DNA from: Mycolicibacterium sp. YH-1
GTDB taxonomy: Bacteria > Actinomycetota > Actinomycetes > Mycobacteriales > Mycobacteriaceae
Reading direction: 5' to 3'
Length of the DNA: 64,000 nt
Assembly: GCF_022557175.1 (NCBI RefSeq)
Contig: NZ_CP092915.1
Coordinates: forward strand, 1,302,001 to 1,366,000
In this document: positions 8,015 to 15,782 of the stretch, one piece after another
How positions within the stretch are numbered: the stretch's first letter is position 1
Layout of the letters: each line of letters starts with the position of its first letter
The notes under the pieces: model-generated
Databases searched by the model: none
The model's input: the letters and a program-made list of their open reading frames with translations, nothing else
Told to the model about the DNA's origin: nothing
Made by a program: the position numbers and the translations under genes

Positions 8015-8106
8015 GAGCGTGCTCCGTCCTGTGGTGTGCTTTTCAGACAGCTAACGGTAGCCCCGCTGCGACTGCGGCGACGGCAGTACGGTGCTAGCTT
8101 CAGCAG

Positions 8107-8331
8107 GTGTCGATGCGGTTGAAGTCGTTCGTTGCAGTGGCAGTCCTGGCCGGGTTCTCGATTCTGTCCGCGGGGGCCGCGGGGGCGGAACCGACCACCC
8201 CGGCGCCGCCGCCAAGCATCGCCCCCGCCCCGACGTCATCGACGGATGAACTCACCGACATGGTGATGGACGCGCTTGAGGGAGGCCCGTCCAGCCCGTC
8301 CACTGCTCCACTTCCCCTGCCGCCGAGCTGA
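8107..8331 (+). CDS. small secreted Pro/Ser-rich protein
   Basis: 74 aa from a GTG at 8107. Residues 1-27 form a Sec signal peptide (MRLKSFVAVAVLAGFSILSAGAAGA|EP); a second possible start is the ATG two codons later. The mature part of about 47 residues is rich in Pro, Ser and Thr with one short amphipathic segment (DELTDMVMDALEG). No family recognised. Short exported Pro-rich proteins of this form are common in mycobacteria. Confidence 0.6.
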   Translation: MSMRLKSFVAVAVLAGFSILSAGAAGAEPTTPAPPPSIAPAPTSSTDELTDMVMDALEGGPSSPSTAPLPLPPS

Positions 8332-8333
8332 TC

Positions 8334-8999
8334 TCAGCGCAGCGTCAGCGTCACGGCTTGAGTGAGCGAGGCGCCCGCGACGTCGGCGGCCGCATGTGAT
8401 GGCAATGCCACCAGCACCACGCGGTGGTCCCCGCTCGCCGGGGACGACGAGCGCTCCGACACCAGGACGACAACGGCGTTGGTCGCGACCACCCGTGGTG
8501 GCGCGTCGGTACTGCCGCCGGGGGCAACCGAACTCGCGGCCAGGATGTCCACCACGTCTCCGGGGCGCAGCAGGTCCAGCAGCGCGAGATCGGCCAGCGC
8601 AAGCGGAACCACGCGGGCGTCGGGTCCGGCCGTCGCCTCGGCGAGACGCGGGCTCAGCACGCGTATGTCGGTGAGTACCTCGCCGCGTCGTGTCGGACCG
8701 GCGAGTGTCATACCGACGAGCTCAACCGGATTGGATTGGGCTCCGTCGGGAATCGTGGTCGCCGAATGGGATTCGACGCGCAGATCGGTGGCGCTCAGGG
8801 CGACGCCCGGGGTCAGATCGCGCGTGGCCACCACCACGTCGGCGTGGCCATCGGCCGGGTCGGGGCGCAGTGCGGCAGCGGCGGCCAGCAACACCAGGAG
8901 CCCGGCGAGGGTGCGGCGTGCGGCGATGGTTCGCGTCCAGTCGGGACGCAGCGCGACCAGGAGCCGACTGAGCGGCGACGCATCGATGGAATTCCCCAC
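8334..8999 (-). CDS. SAF-domain membrane protein (CpaB/FlgA-like)
   Basis: 221 aa, GTG start. A cytoplasmic N-terminus (1-28) precedes one membrane helix (TLAGLLVLLAAAAAL). The outer part begins with a SAF domain: VVVATRDLTPGVALSATDLRV ... VGMTLAGPTRRGEVLTDIRVL, followed by a second beta-rich segment with LLRPGDVVDILAA. This matches the RcpC/CpaB-like proteins of Flp pilus assembly, but no tad/flp genes are near. The relative position resembles Rv0990c, which lies beside ruc in M. tuberculosis; I could not confirm orthology. It lies downstream of ruc on the same strand. Confidence 0.8.
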   Translation of the reverse strand: MGNSIDASPLSRLLVALRPDWTRTIAARRTLAGLLVLLAAAAALRPDPADGHADVVVATRDLTPGVALSATDLRVESHSATTIPDGAQSNPVELVGMTLAGPTRRGEVLTDIRVLSPRLAEATAGPDARVVPLALADLALLDLLRPGDVVDILAASSVAPGGSTDAPPRVVATNAVVVLVSERSSSPASGDHRVVLVALPSHAAADVAGASLTQAVTLTLR

Positions 9000-9074
9000 G
9001 TGGCCACGGTAGGCAGCCGGGGGAGAGCGGGCCAGACCGCGAGGGCCGGCCTGTGGATAACTAGCTCGAAGCGC

Positions 9075-9455
9075 CTAGCTGGATGCCGCGGCGGGAGCTG
9101 AGTTGCTGGAACTCGACGAGCTGGAGCTGCCGGAGCTGGAGCCGGAGCTGCCTGAGTTGCTAGAACTCGAACCCGAAGTCGAGCTGGAACTCGAGGAGTC
9201 CGACGAGGACGACGTCGATGACGAGGAGTCGCCGCTCTTCGAACCGTTCGACGAGCTTGAGGCCGTCGTCTTGGACGAGTCGCGGCTGTCATTGCGATAG
9301 AAGCCGCTGCCCTTGAACACCACGCCGACCGACCCGTAGAGCTTGCGGAGCCGTCCGGTGCACTTCTCGCACGAGGTCAACGCATCATCGGTGAACGCCT
9401 GAACCGCATCGAAGCGGTTGTCGCACTCGGTGCAGGCGTAGGAATAGGTAGGCAC
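9075..9455 (-). CDS. ruc: FmdB-type zinc-ribbon protein, redox-regulated chaperone Ruc
   Basis: 126 aa. The N-terminal FmdB/CxxC zinc ribbon reads MPTYSYACTEC (Cys8, Cys11) and SCEKC (Cys29, Cys32); the remainder is a very Ser-rich, disordered tail. This is the arrangement of Rv0991c (Ruc), which under oxidising conditions loses zinc, forms disulfides and prevents protein aggregation, working with the DnaK system. The GTG start has GGAGGG six bases upstream. A CIRCE-like inverted repeat lies 29-55 bp upstream, pointing to HrcA and heat control. The Ser tail is longer and simpler than I would expect, probably through repeat slippage. Confidence 0.88.
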   Translation of the reverse strand: MPTYSYACTECDNRFDAVQAFTDDALTSCEKCTGRLRKLYGSVGVVFKGSGFYRNDSRDSSKTTASSSSNGSKSGDSSSSTSSSSDSSSSSSTSGSSSSNSGSSGSSSGSSSSSSSSNSAPAAASS

Positions 9456-9483
9456 TTTAACCCTCCGGGAATGGTCAAACTTG

Positions 9484-9510
9484 TTAGCACTCTACCGGTG
9501 CAAGTGCTAG
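9484..9510. promoter_or_regulatory. CIRCE-like HrcA operator
   Basis: TTAGCACTC (9484-9492), nine bases, then AAGTGCTAG (9502-9510). The CIRCE consensus is TTAGCACTC-N9-GAGTGCTAA, so the left arm is exact and the right arm has two mismatches at its ends. It lies in the gap between divergent ruc and the HNH gene, so HrcA could control either or both. Confidence 0.75.
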
Positions 9511-9519
9511 AACCGCTAA

Positions 9520-10215
9520 ATGGGTCGGCGCATTCCCGTACTGCTGGTGCTCGTGGTGCTCGGAATCGCCGTCCTGGTGTGGGTCGCGGTGCGTTCCGAC
9601 TCCAGGCCCGGCGCGGACGAGGCGGCGTCACCGTCGGCGGGCACGATCGCATTCGACCAGGCCAGGGCCGATCTCGGCCGGCTGCCGGTCAAGGCCTGGG
9701 ACCGCCGCAGCGACTACTCGCGACACCGGTTCGGCAAGGCCTGGAGTGACGAAGTCAACGTCGAGTTCGGCCACAACGGCTGCAATACCCGCGACGACGT
9801 GCTGCGCCGCGACCTCGTGAATCTGGTGCTGCGGTCGGGCACATGCTTCGCCCAGCGCGGCACTCTGCGCGACCCCTACAGCGGCCAGGTCATCGACTTC
9901 GTCCGGGGCCCGTCGACGTCCGACGCAGTTCAGATCGATCACGTCGTGTCGCTGTCGGACGCTTGGTACAAGGGGGCGCGGAACTGGGACGATCAACGTC
10001 GTCGTGACTTCGCCAACGATCCGCGCAACCTGCTCGCGGTGGCGGGGAACGCCAACTTCGACAAGGCTTTTCGCGATGCAGCCAGCTGGCTGCCGCCCAA
10101 CGTGGCCTTCCGTTGCGAGTTCGTCGCCAGGCAGGTCGAGGTGAAGTCGGCGTACGGCCTGTGGGTGTCGGGCAAGGAGAAGGACGCCATGGCCGATGTG
10201 CTGCGCGACTGCTAG
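9520..10215 (+). CDS. exported HNH endonuclease-like protein (DUF1524)
   Basis: 231 aa. An N-terminal hydrophobic helix (IPVLLVLVVLGIAVLVWVAV) acts as signal or membrane anchor. The rest is a DUF1524/GmrSD C-terminal-type HNH domain: VQIDHVVSLSDAWYKGA holds the metal-binding Asp-His pair, and NDPRNLLAVAGNANFDKA the conserved Asn. Such secreted HNH proteins are common in actinobacteria; an extracellular nuclease role is plausible but unproven. ATG at 9520 has no clear ribosome site; the CIRCE-like repeat is immediately upstream. Confidence 0.82.
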   Translation: MGRRIPVLLVLVVLGIAVLVWVAVRSDSRPGADEAASPSAGTIAFDQARADLGRLPVKAWDRRSDYSRHRFGKAWSDEVNVEFGHNGCNTRDDVLRRDLVNLVLRSGTCFAQRGTLRDPYSGQVIDFVRGPSTSDAVQIDHVVSLSDAWYKGARNWDDQRRRDFANDPRNLLAVAGNANFDKAFRDAASWLPPNVAFRCEFVARQVEVKSAYGLWVSGKEKDAMADVLRDC

Positions 10216-10225
10216 GCCGTTCCCC

Positions 10226-10819
10226 TCAGGAGGCGATGCCGAGTCGGACGAGACCCAGGTTCGGCGTCAGCGCGTGCGTCATCGGGACGTCGTGGGCCTC
10301 CCCGGGCAGGTGCTCGACCAACTCCTCGTCGCGGACGACGGCGACCAGTGTTGTCGTCGGCGAGGCCAGGTGCAGCGAGCGGTCATAGAAGCCGGCGCCC
10401 CGTCCGAGTCGCACGCCCGACCGGTCCACGGCCAGCGCGGGTACGCACACCAGCGCGGCCTGCGCGATGGCCTCGGGTGGCAGCCACGGCGGCGCGGGCT
10501 CGCGCAGCCCGAACGGGGCCTCGACAAGCCCGTCGGCGTCGTACTCGCCCCACGCGAGGGGCCGCGGATGCCCGTCGACCTCGCGGGCTACGGGTAGCAG
10601 GACCCGCACGCCCGCTGCGACCAACGCGTCCAGCATCTCGCGCGAGCCAGGCTCCGATCCGACGGGCACGTACGCGCAGACCGTCGCGTTCGCTGGCACG
10701 TGCGCGACCAGATGACGAAGCAGAGCCTCGGCCTCCGACCGACGTTGCTCGGCGGAGATCTCGCGACGCGCGCGCAGGATCGACCTGCGCAGTTCGGCCT
10801 TGGTCGTGTCCGCATTCAC
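10226..10819 (-). CDS. 5-formyltetrahydrofolate cyclo-ligase
   Basis: 197 aa, GTG start. Family blocks: KAELRRSILRARREIS at the N-terminus, VCAYVPVGSEPGSREMLDAL, and the signature LVCVPALAVDRSGVRLGRGAGFYDRSL that binds ATP and phosphate. The enzyme converts 5-formyl-THF to 5,10-methenyl-THF using ATP and recycles a storage folate. The position beside galU corresponds to Rv0992c. It is convergent with the HNH gene (10-bp gap) and divergent from galU. Confidence 0.93.
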   Translation of the reverse strand: MNADTTKAELRRSILRARREISAEQRRSEAEALLRHLVAHVPANATVCAYVPVGSEPGSREMLDALVAAGVRVLLPVAREVDGHPRPLAWGEYDADGLVEAPFGLREPAPPWLPPEAIAQAALVCVPALAVDRSGVRLGRGAGFYDRSLHLASPTTTLVAVVRDEELVEHLPGEAHDVPMTHALTPNLGLVRLGIAS

Positions 10820-10898
10820 GGCTACACCTTGTCATCCAACGGCGTGTCGGGGCGCTGACCTCGCGGACTAGACGGCGCTGCCAGCAGGGTATGGCGAT

Positions 10899-11825
10899 AT
10901 GGTGTCAACGATGACGACACAGGCTCAGGTGCGGATACCGCGTACCGCGGTGGTTCCCGCCGCCGGGTTGGGAACGCGATTCCTCCCGGCCACAAAGACC
11001 GTGCCCAAGGAGTTGCTACCCGTCGTTGACACGCCGGGAATCGAACTCGTCGCCGCCGAGGCGGCGCAGGCTGGTGGCGAGCGGCTGATCATCGTCACGT
11101 CCGAGGGCAAGGACGGTGTTGTCGCCCACTTCGTGCAGGACCTCATCCTGGAGGGCACGCTCGAGGCTCGCGGCAAGCACGTGATGCTGGAGAAGGTGCG
11201 CCGGGCGCCTGGACTGATCAAGGTCGAGTCCGTCGTACAGGCCGAACCGCTGGGACTGGGCCACGCCGTCGGGTGCGTCGAGGAGAAGCTGCTGCCCGAC
11301 GAGGACGCCATCGCGGTGCTGCTGCCCGACGACCTGGTGTTGCCGACGGGCGTGCTGGAGACGATGTCGAAGGTGCGCGCCAAGCGCGGCGGCTCTGTGC
11401 TGTGCGCCATCGAGGTGCCGCGCGAGGAGATCAGCGCCTACGGCGTTTTCGACGTCGAGGTGCTGCCCGACGCTGACAACCCGAATGTCTTGAAGGTCCT
11501 CGGCATGGTCGAGAAGCCGAAGGCCGAGGATGCGCCGTCGCTGTACGCGGCAGCAGGCCGTTACGTGCTCGACCGGGCCATCTTCGACGCCTTGCGGCGG
11601 GTGAAGCGCGGCGTCGGCGGTGAGATCCAGCTGACCGACGCGATCGCGCTTCTCATTGACGAGGGGCACCCGGTTCACGTCGTCGTTCATAGGGGCCGCC
11701 GACACGACTTGGGAAATCCCGGCGGCTACCTCAAGGCTGCGGTTGACTTTGCGTTGGAGCGCGATGACTACGGACCGGAGCTGAGGCGCTGGTTGGTCGA
11801 GCGATTGAATCTGGTCGAACGCTGA
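10899..11825 (+). CDS. galU: UTP-glucose-1-phosphate uridylyltransferase
   Basis: 308 aa. The nucleotide-binding signature VVPAAGLGTRFLPATKTVPKELLPVVD is at the N-terminus, with IEVPREEISAYGVFDV and the C-terminal HDLGNPGGYLKAAVDFAL block typical of GalU. It makes UDP-glucose for trehalose, glycogen and cell-envelope polysaccharide synthesis. ATG 10899 follows AGGG by about ten bases; ATG 10911 is an alternative four codons later with no better ribosome site. It heads the galU-glp-rimJ-glpR run. Confidence 0.96.
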   Translation: MVSTMTTQAQVRIPRTAVVPAAGLGTRFLPATKTVPKELLPVVDTPGIELVAAEAAQAGGERLIIVTSEGKDGVVAHFVQDLILEGTLEARGKHVMLEKVRRAPGLIKVESVVQAEPLGLGHAVGCVEEKLLPDEDAIAVLLPDDLVLPTGVLETMSKVRAKRGGSVLCAIEVPREEISAYGVFDVEVLPDADNPNVLKVLGMVEKPKAEDAPSLYAAAGRYVLDRAIFDALRRVKRGVGGEIQLTDAIALLIDEGHPVHVVVHRGRRHDLGNPGGYLKAAVDFALERDDYGPELRRWLVERLNLVER

Positions 11826-11889
11826 ACGCGGCGCCGAGAAGGACGCGGGATGGCGCGCGGCGGGTGACGAGACTGTAGAAAGGCGCACA

Positions 11890-13161
11890 TTGCGTTCGGT
11901 GGAGGAGCAGCAGGCTCGGGTAGCCGCCGCCGCGGTGGCACCTCGCCCGGTGCGCGTGGCCATTGCCGAGGCGCAGGGGTTGATGTGCGCTGAGGAGGTC
12001 GTCACCGAGCGGCCCCTACCGGGTTTCGACCAGGCCGCTATAGACGGATACGCGGTGCGCAGCGTCGACGTCCTGGGTGCAGAACCCATCGGCGAGGTCG
12101 ATGACGGTTCCAATGTGGGCCGCGTCGAGGAGATCAGCCTGCCCGTGATGGGCGTCATCGAGGCCGGCGCCCGCACGCCGAGCCGGCTGCAGCCCCGTCA
12201 GGCGGCACGTGTCCAGACGGGTGCTCCGATGCCGACGCTGGCCGACGCGGTCCTGCCGTTGCGCTGGACGGACGGCGGCGAGTCCCGTGTGCGAGTGCTG
12301 CGCAGCGTGCGGTCCGGGGCGTATGTGCGACGCACCGGTGACGACGTCCAGCCCGGAGACGTTGCGGTGCGGGCCGGAACGATCATCGGTGCCGCACAAG
12401 TCGGGTTGCTTGCGGCGGTGGGTCGCGAACGCGTGCTGGTGCATCCGCGGCCGCGACTGTCGGTCATGTGCGTCGGCGGGGAACTCGTCGACATCTCCCG
12501 CACGCCGGGCAATGGGCAGGTTTACGACGTCAACTCGTATGCGCTCGCCGCGGCCGGCCGCGACGCGGGCGCCGAGGTGAATCGGGTGGGCATCGTCGAC
12601 ACCCAGGCCAAGGAACTGCGCGACGTGGTCGAGGGGCAGATCAACCGTGCCGAGGTGGTGGTGATCGCCGGCGGCGTCGGCGGTGAGGCCGCCGAGAGCG
12701 TGCGTGCGGTGCTCGCCGAGTTGGGCGAGATCGAGGTGGCCCGTATCGCGATGCATCCCGGCTCGGTGCAGGGTTTCGGGCAACTGGGACGCGACGGTGT
12801 GCCGGTGTTTCTACTTCCCGCCAACCCGGTCAGCGCGCTGGTGGTGTTCGAGGTGATGGTCCGGCCACTGATCCGGATGTCGTTGGGCAAGCGGCAACCG
12901 CTGCGCCGGGTGGTGCAGGCGCGGACGTTGTCACCGATCACATCGGTCGCCGGGCGGAAGGGCTATCTGCGCGGCCAGCTGATGCGTGACCAGGACACCG
13001 GCGAGTACCTGGTGCAGGCGCTGGGCGGTGCTCCCGGCGCGTCGTCGCACCTGCTTGCCACCCTGGCCGAGGCGAACTGCCTGGTGATGGTTCCCGGTGA
13101 GGCCGAAGAGGTCCGCACCGGTGAGATCGTCGACGTCGCCTTCCTCGCCCAGCGCGGCTGA
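11890..13161 (+). CDS. glp: MoeA-fold gephyrin-like protein (Glp/MoeA1)
   Basis: 423 aa from a TTG at 11890 preceded by GAAAGG. MoeA domains are complete: PLPGFDQAAIDGYAVRS (N-terminal), VQTGAPMPTLADAV, the central MoCF domain with VIAGGVGGEAAESVRAVL, LLPANPVSALVVFEVMVRP, and the C-terminal beta barrel. It would normally be called molybdopterin molybdenumtransferase. The order galU-moeA-rimJ-glpR is however that of the locus encoding the corynebacterial gephyrin-like division protein Glp and its membrane receptor GlpR. The corresponding gene in M. tuberculosis is moeA1 (Rv0994). I consider a cell-division scaffold role at least as likely as cofactor synthesis; the sequence alone does not decide. 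Confidence 0.85.
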   Translation: MRSVEEQQARVAAAAVAPRPVRVAIAEAQGLMCAEEVVTERPLPGFDQAAIDGYAVRSVDVLGAEPIGEVDDGSNVGRVEEISLPVMGVIEAGARTPSRLQPRQAARVQTGAPMPTLADAVLPLRWTDGGESRVRVLRSVRSGAYVRRTGDDVQPGDVAVRAGTIIGAAQVGLLAAVGRERVLVHPRPRLSVMCVGGELVDISRTPGNGQVYDVNSYALAAAGRDAGAEVNRVGIVDTQAKELRDVVEGQINRAEVVVIAGGVGGEAAESVRAVLAELGEIEVARIAMHPGSVQGFGQLGRDGVPVFLLPANPVSALVVFEVMVRPLIRMSLGKRQPLRRVVQARTLSPITSVAGRKGYLRGQLMRDQDTGEYLVQALGGAPGASSHLLATLAEANCLVMVPGEAEEVRTGEIVDVAFLAQRG

Positions 13162-13178
13162 GCGAACGGGTCGGGCAC

Positions 13179-13832
13179 GTGAACCTGTGGCGCTCGCCGT
13201 CGTTACATCCGGGCTGGCCGAGGCCGATTGGGCCGCTCCGGGTGCCGGCGGGACTGGTTCGGCTTCGGCCGGTGCGCCTGCGTGACGGCGCGGTGTGGAG
13301 CCGGATCCGGCTGGCTGATCAGGCGCACCTCGAGCCGTGGGAGCCGGTCGCCGAGGTGAGCTGGGAAGTGCGCCATGCGGTCTCGTCGTGGCCGGCGATC
13401 TGCTCGGGACTCCGGGGGGAGGCCCGACGCGGACGGATGCTGCCCTATGTGATCGAGCTCGACGGCCAGTTCTGCGGCCAGCTCACCCTGGGCAATGTCA
13501 CGCACGGCGCGCTGCGATCGGCGTGGATCGGCTACTGGGTGGCCAGCGAGGTCACCGGTGGCGGAGTCGCGACTGCCGCCCTGGCGATGGGGGTCGACCA
13601 CGGCTTCGGCGCGGTGCGGTTGCACCGCATCGAGGCGACGGTGCGACCCGAGAACACCGCGAGTCGCCGCGTGCTGGCCAAGGCCGGGTTCCGGCAGGAG
13701 GGCCTGCTCGAGCGCTACCTCGAAGTCGACGGCGCATGGCGGGACCACCTCTTGGTCGCGATTACCGTCGAGGAGCTCTCGGTGTCCGCGACGTCGGCGC
13801 TCGTGCGGTCCGGTCGAGCGAACTGGGCCTGA
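13179..13832 (+). CDS. rimJ: GNAT acetyltransferase, RimJ type
   Basis: 217 aa, GTG start. GNAT motifs: a domain starting VRLRPVRLRDGAVWSRIR, motif A in YWVASEVTGGGVATAALAMGVDHGF, and motif B in RIEATVRPENTASRRVLAKAGFRQEGLL. Closest in layout to the ribosomal-protein N-acetyltransferase RimJ, but the substrate cannot be read from sequence. It sits 18 bp after glp and before the glpR control region, as Rv0995 does. Confidence 0.85.
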   Translation: MNLWRSPSLHPGWPRPIGPLRVPAGLVRLRPVRLRDGAVWSRIRLADQAHLEPWEPVAEVSWEVRHAVSSWPAICSGLRGEARRGRMLPYVIELDGQFCGQLTLGNVTHGALRSAWIGYWVASEVTGGGVATAALAMGVDHGFGAVRLHRIEATVRPENTASRRVLAKAGFRQEGLLERYLEVDGAWRDHLLVAITVEELSVSATSALVRSGRANWA

Positions 13833-13836
13833 ATCT

Positions 13837-13869
13837 TGTTACAGATGTGACATCTGTGACGAATGTGCT
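13837..13869 (+). promoter_or_regulatory. four 9-bp-spaced MtrA-like repeats before glpR
   Basis: TGTTAC (13837), TGTGAC (13846), TGTGAC (13855) and TGTGCT (13864) recur exactly every 9 bp. On the other strand this reads GTCACA-N3-GTCACA-N3-GTAACA, the pattern reported for the division regulator MtrA. The block also contains the 17-bp palindrome ACAGATGTGACATCTGT (13841-13857). A further inverted repeat AATTACA-N4-TGTAATT lies at 13881-13898. All stand 70-130 bp before the glpR start. Confidence 0.6.
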
Positions 13870-13967
13870 TGTAAGCGGAGAATTACAGGTGTGTAATTGT
13901 CCTCGGCGTGTAACCCCGGACGCGCTGGTCAATCGACCTAGTCTTATGGGGAAAGGAGCCCGGCGCC

Positions 13968-15203
13968 ATGCCAAGCATCCCCCAATCCCTTCTGTGGATC
14001 TCCCTCGTCGTGCTCTGGCTCTTCGTGCTCGTTCCGATGTTGATCAGCAAGCGCGACACCGTGCGCCGAACCAGTGACGTCGCTCTGGCGACGCGGGTGC
14101 TCAACACCGGCCGCAGCGCCCGCTTGATCAAGCGGCGCGGCCCCGCGGCCGGGCACCGAAGCGATCCCGACTGGCGCCCGATGCACGACGACCGCGATGA
14201 GCACGAGGACTTCGACGGGGACGAAGCGAAAACCGCCCCGCGCAAGGTCATCGTGCTGGCCGCCGCCAAGCCTGTGGAGGTCGAGTCCGAGTCGGAGTAC
14301 CTCGATGTCGACGTCGTGGAGGAGGACTCCGGTGCTCTGCCGCTGGGCGCCACCGCCCGCCAGCGCCTCGAGGATCCCGTTCTGCCACTGGACTTCACCA
14401 CCGCCGAGGACATCGGCGCTGCGCCCGACGAAGCGGAGGAGCCCGACGAAGCGGAGGCGCCCGCTGAAGCGGTCTACGAGGCCGGCCCGCCGACTGCTGC
14501 CATCCGCACGCCCGCCGATGCGGAGTTCGAGATCGACGAGCGCGTTGAGGAACCCATCGACGAGGTGATCGAGGACGACGTTCTCGAGGAGGAGCCCGTC
14601 GATGAAGTAGTGGAGGACGAGGCGTTCGACGACACCGTCGAGGACGAGCCCGCCGACGAGATCGACGAGGAACTCGAGTACCGGGCCGAGGGCACCGACC
14701 ACGACTACGAGACCGTCGACGACTCGTCGGGTCTTGAGGCCGTCTCGGAGAGTGATCTGGACGACTCGATGTCGCAGCCGCGACGTGACCGCTACCAGAC
14801 CAAGACCGCCGCCGCGGTGAGCGCGCGCAAGTTCGCGTTCCGCAAGCGGATGCTGATGTCGATGGCGGCGCTGCTGCTCGTTTCCGGTGTTGCGGCCGTC
14901 TTCCTGGGCTCGGCGCTGTGGTGGGTGTGCGGCACGGTCGGCGCGGTGACAGTGCTCTACCTCGGCTATCTGCGTCGGCAGACTCGCATCGAGGAGCAGC
15001 TGCGACGCCGTCGCGCGCAGCGTATGGCGCGGTCCAGGCTGGGCGTGGAGAACACCAAAGACCAGGAGTTCGATGTCGTGCCGTCACGGCTGCGGCGTCC
15101 CGGTGCGGTGGTGTTGGAGATCGATGACGAGGATCCGGTCTTCGAGCACCTCGACTACGCGACCTTCGGCGAATACCACCTACAGCGTGCGGCCGGGGAG
15201 TAA
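13968..15203 (+). CDS. glpR: GlpR/SepX-type divisome membrane protein
   Basis: 411 aa. One N-terminal membrane helix (SLLWISLVVLWLFVLVPMLI) is followed by a conserved RDTVRRTSDVALATRVLNTG segment, a long acidic, disordered region (about 70-270, many Glu/Asp with short repeats such as PDEAEEPDEAEAP), two closely spaced membrane helices (about 306-330 and 335-350: MSMAALLLVSGVAAVFLGSAL, WWVCGTVGAVTVLYLGYL), and a basic C-terminal part. This is the layout of corynebacterial GlpR and Streptomyces SepX, which connect to FtsZ and cell division. The M. tuberculosis counterpart is Rv0996. Its own control region separates it from rimJ. Confidence 0.82.
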   Translation: MPSIPQSLLWISLVVLWLFVLVPMLISKRDTVRRTSDVALATRVLNTGRSARLIKRRGPAAGHRSDPDWRPMHDDRDEHEDFDGDEAKTAPRKVIVLAAAKPVEVESESEYLDVDVVEEDSGALPLGATARQRLEDPVLPLDFTTAEDIGAAPDEAEEPDEAEAPAEAVYEAGPPTAAIRTPADAEFEIDERVEEPIDEVIEDDVLEEEPVDEVVEDEAFDDTVEDEPADEIDEELEYRAEGTDHDYETVDDSSGLEAVSESDLDDSMSQPRRDRYQTKTAAAVSARKFAFRKRMLMSMAALLLVSGVAAVFLGSALWWVCGTVGAVTVLYLGYLRRQTRIEEQLRRRRAQRMARSRLGVENTKDQEFDVVPSRLRRPGAVVLEIDDEDPVFEHLDYATFGEYHLQRAAGE

Positions 15204-15245
15204 TTTCGGCCGACGGACCACGGCTGGTAACCTTGCTCTCCGCAA

Positions 15246-15318
15246 GGGGCTATAGCGCAGTTGGTAGCGCGTCTCGTTCGCATCGAGAAGGTCGGGAGTT
15301 CGATTCTCCCTAGCTCCA
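15246..15318 (+). tRNA. tRNA-Ala (anticodon CGC)
   Basis: A 73-base cloverleaf: acceptor GGGGCTA/TAGCTCC, D-arm GCGC/GCGC, anticodon stem TCTCG/CGAGA around loop TTCGCAT (anticodon CGC, reads GCG), T-arm GGGAG/CTCCC with loop TTCGATT. The third acceptor pair is G:U, the identity element of alanine tRNA. CCA is not encoded. Confidence 0.95.
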
Positions 15319-15346
15319 CAGAGATTGAATGCGTCGCGCGGCCCCG

Positions 15347-15775
15347 TCAGTCGGCCACATCGAACGCCGCGATGACCTTGGTCGGCGTGATTCGGACCAC
15401 CAGTTCGCCGGGAACCCCGTTGCGCCGGCCGAACTCCTCAGCACGGTCCTGGCCCATGTACCGCGCGGCGATCCGGGTGGCGGTTTCTAACAGGTCGGTG
15501 TCGTTCGCACTGATCGAGGCGATGCCCTGAACCTGCACGAACGAGAACGGCGGTTTGTCGTCGTCGACAACGAGCACGGCACGGGGGTCGCGAAGAAGCG
15601 CACGCCCCTTCGCAGTTGTACTCCCGGTGTTGAAGACCAATTGGCCGTCCTCGACGAGGAACCAGATGGGGGCCACCAGCGGCCGGCCGTCCGCGGCGAG
15701 GTATCCGAGCTTGCCGGTGCGGGTGCCCTCGGACAGGAAGGCGATGACGTCGGCGGTCAGAGGCGTGGTTGCCAT
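15347..15775 (-). CDS. PPOX-class (pyridoxamine 5'-phosphate oxidase fold) F420/flavin-dependent protein
   Basis: 142 aa. Split beta-barrel flavoprotein pattern: LGYLAADGRPLVAPIWFLVEDGQLVFNTGSTTAKGRALLRDPRAVLVVDDDKPPFSFVQVQG. Mycobacterial proteins of this size and motif are usually F420-dependent. The substrate is unknown. It starts 8 bp after the stop of the amidohydrolase gene on the same strand, so the two probably form an operon. Confidence 0.85.
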   Translation of the reverse strand: MATTPLTADVIAFLSEGTRTGKLGYLAADGRPLVAPIWFLVEDGQLVFNTGSTTAKGRALLRDPRAVLVVDDDKPPFSFVQVQGIASISANDTDLLETATRIAARYMGQDRAEEFGRRNGVPGELVVRITPTKVIAAFDVAD

Positions 15776-15782
15776 ATGCGCC

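Noticed and set aside
9103..9300. Acidic Leu/Glu-rich ORF on the plus strand
   Set aside because: It is the reverse reading of the Ser-rich repeat tail of ruc.
11890..13161. Plain molybdopterin molybdenumtransferase
   Set aside because: Not excluded, but the gene order with rimJ and glpR matches the gephyrin-like division locus, so I did not leave it as a simple cofactor enzyme.
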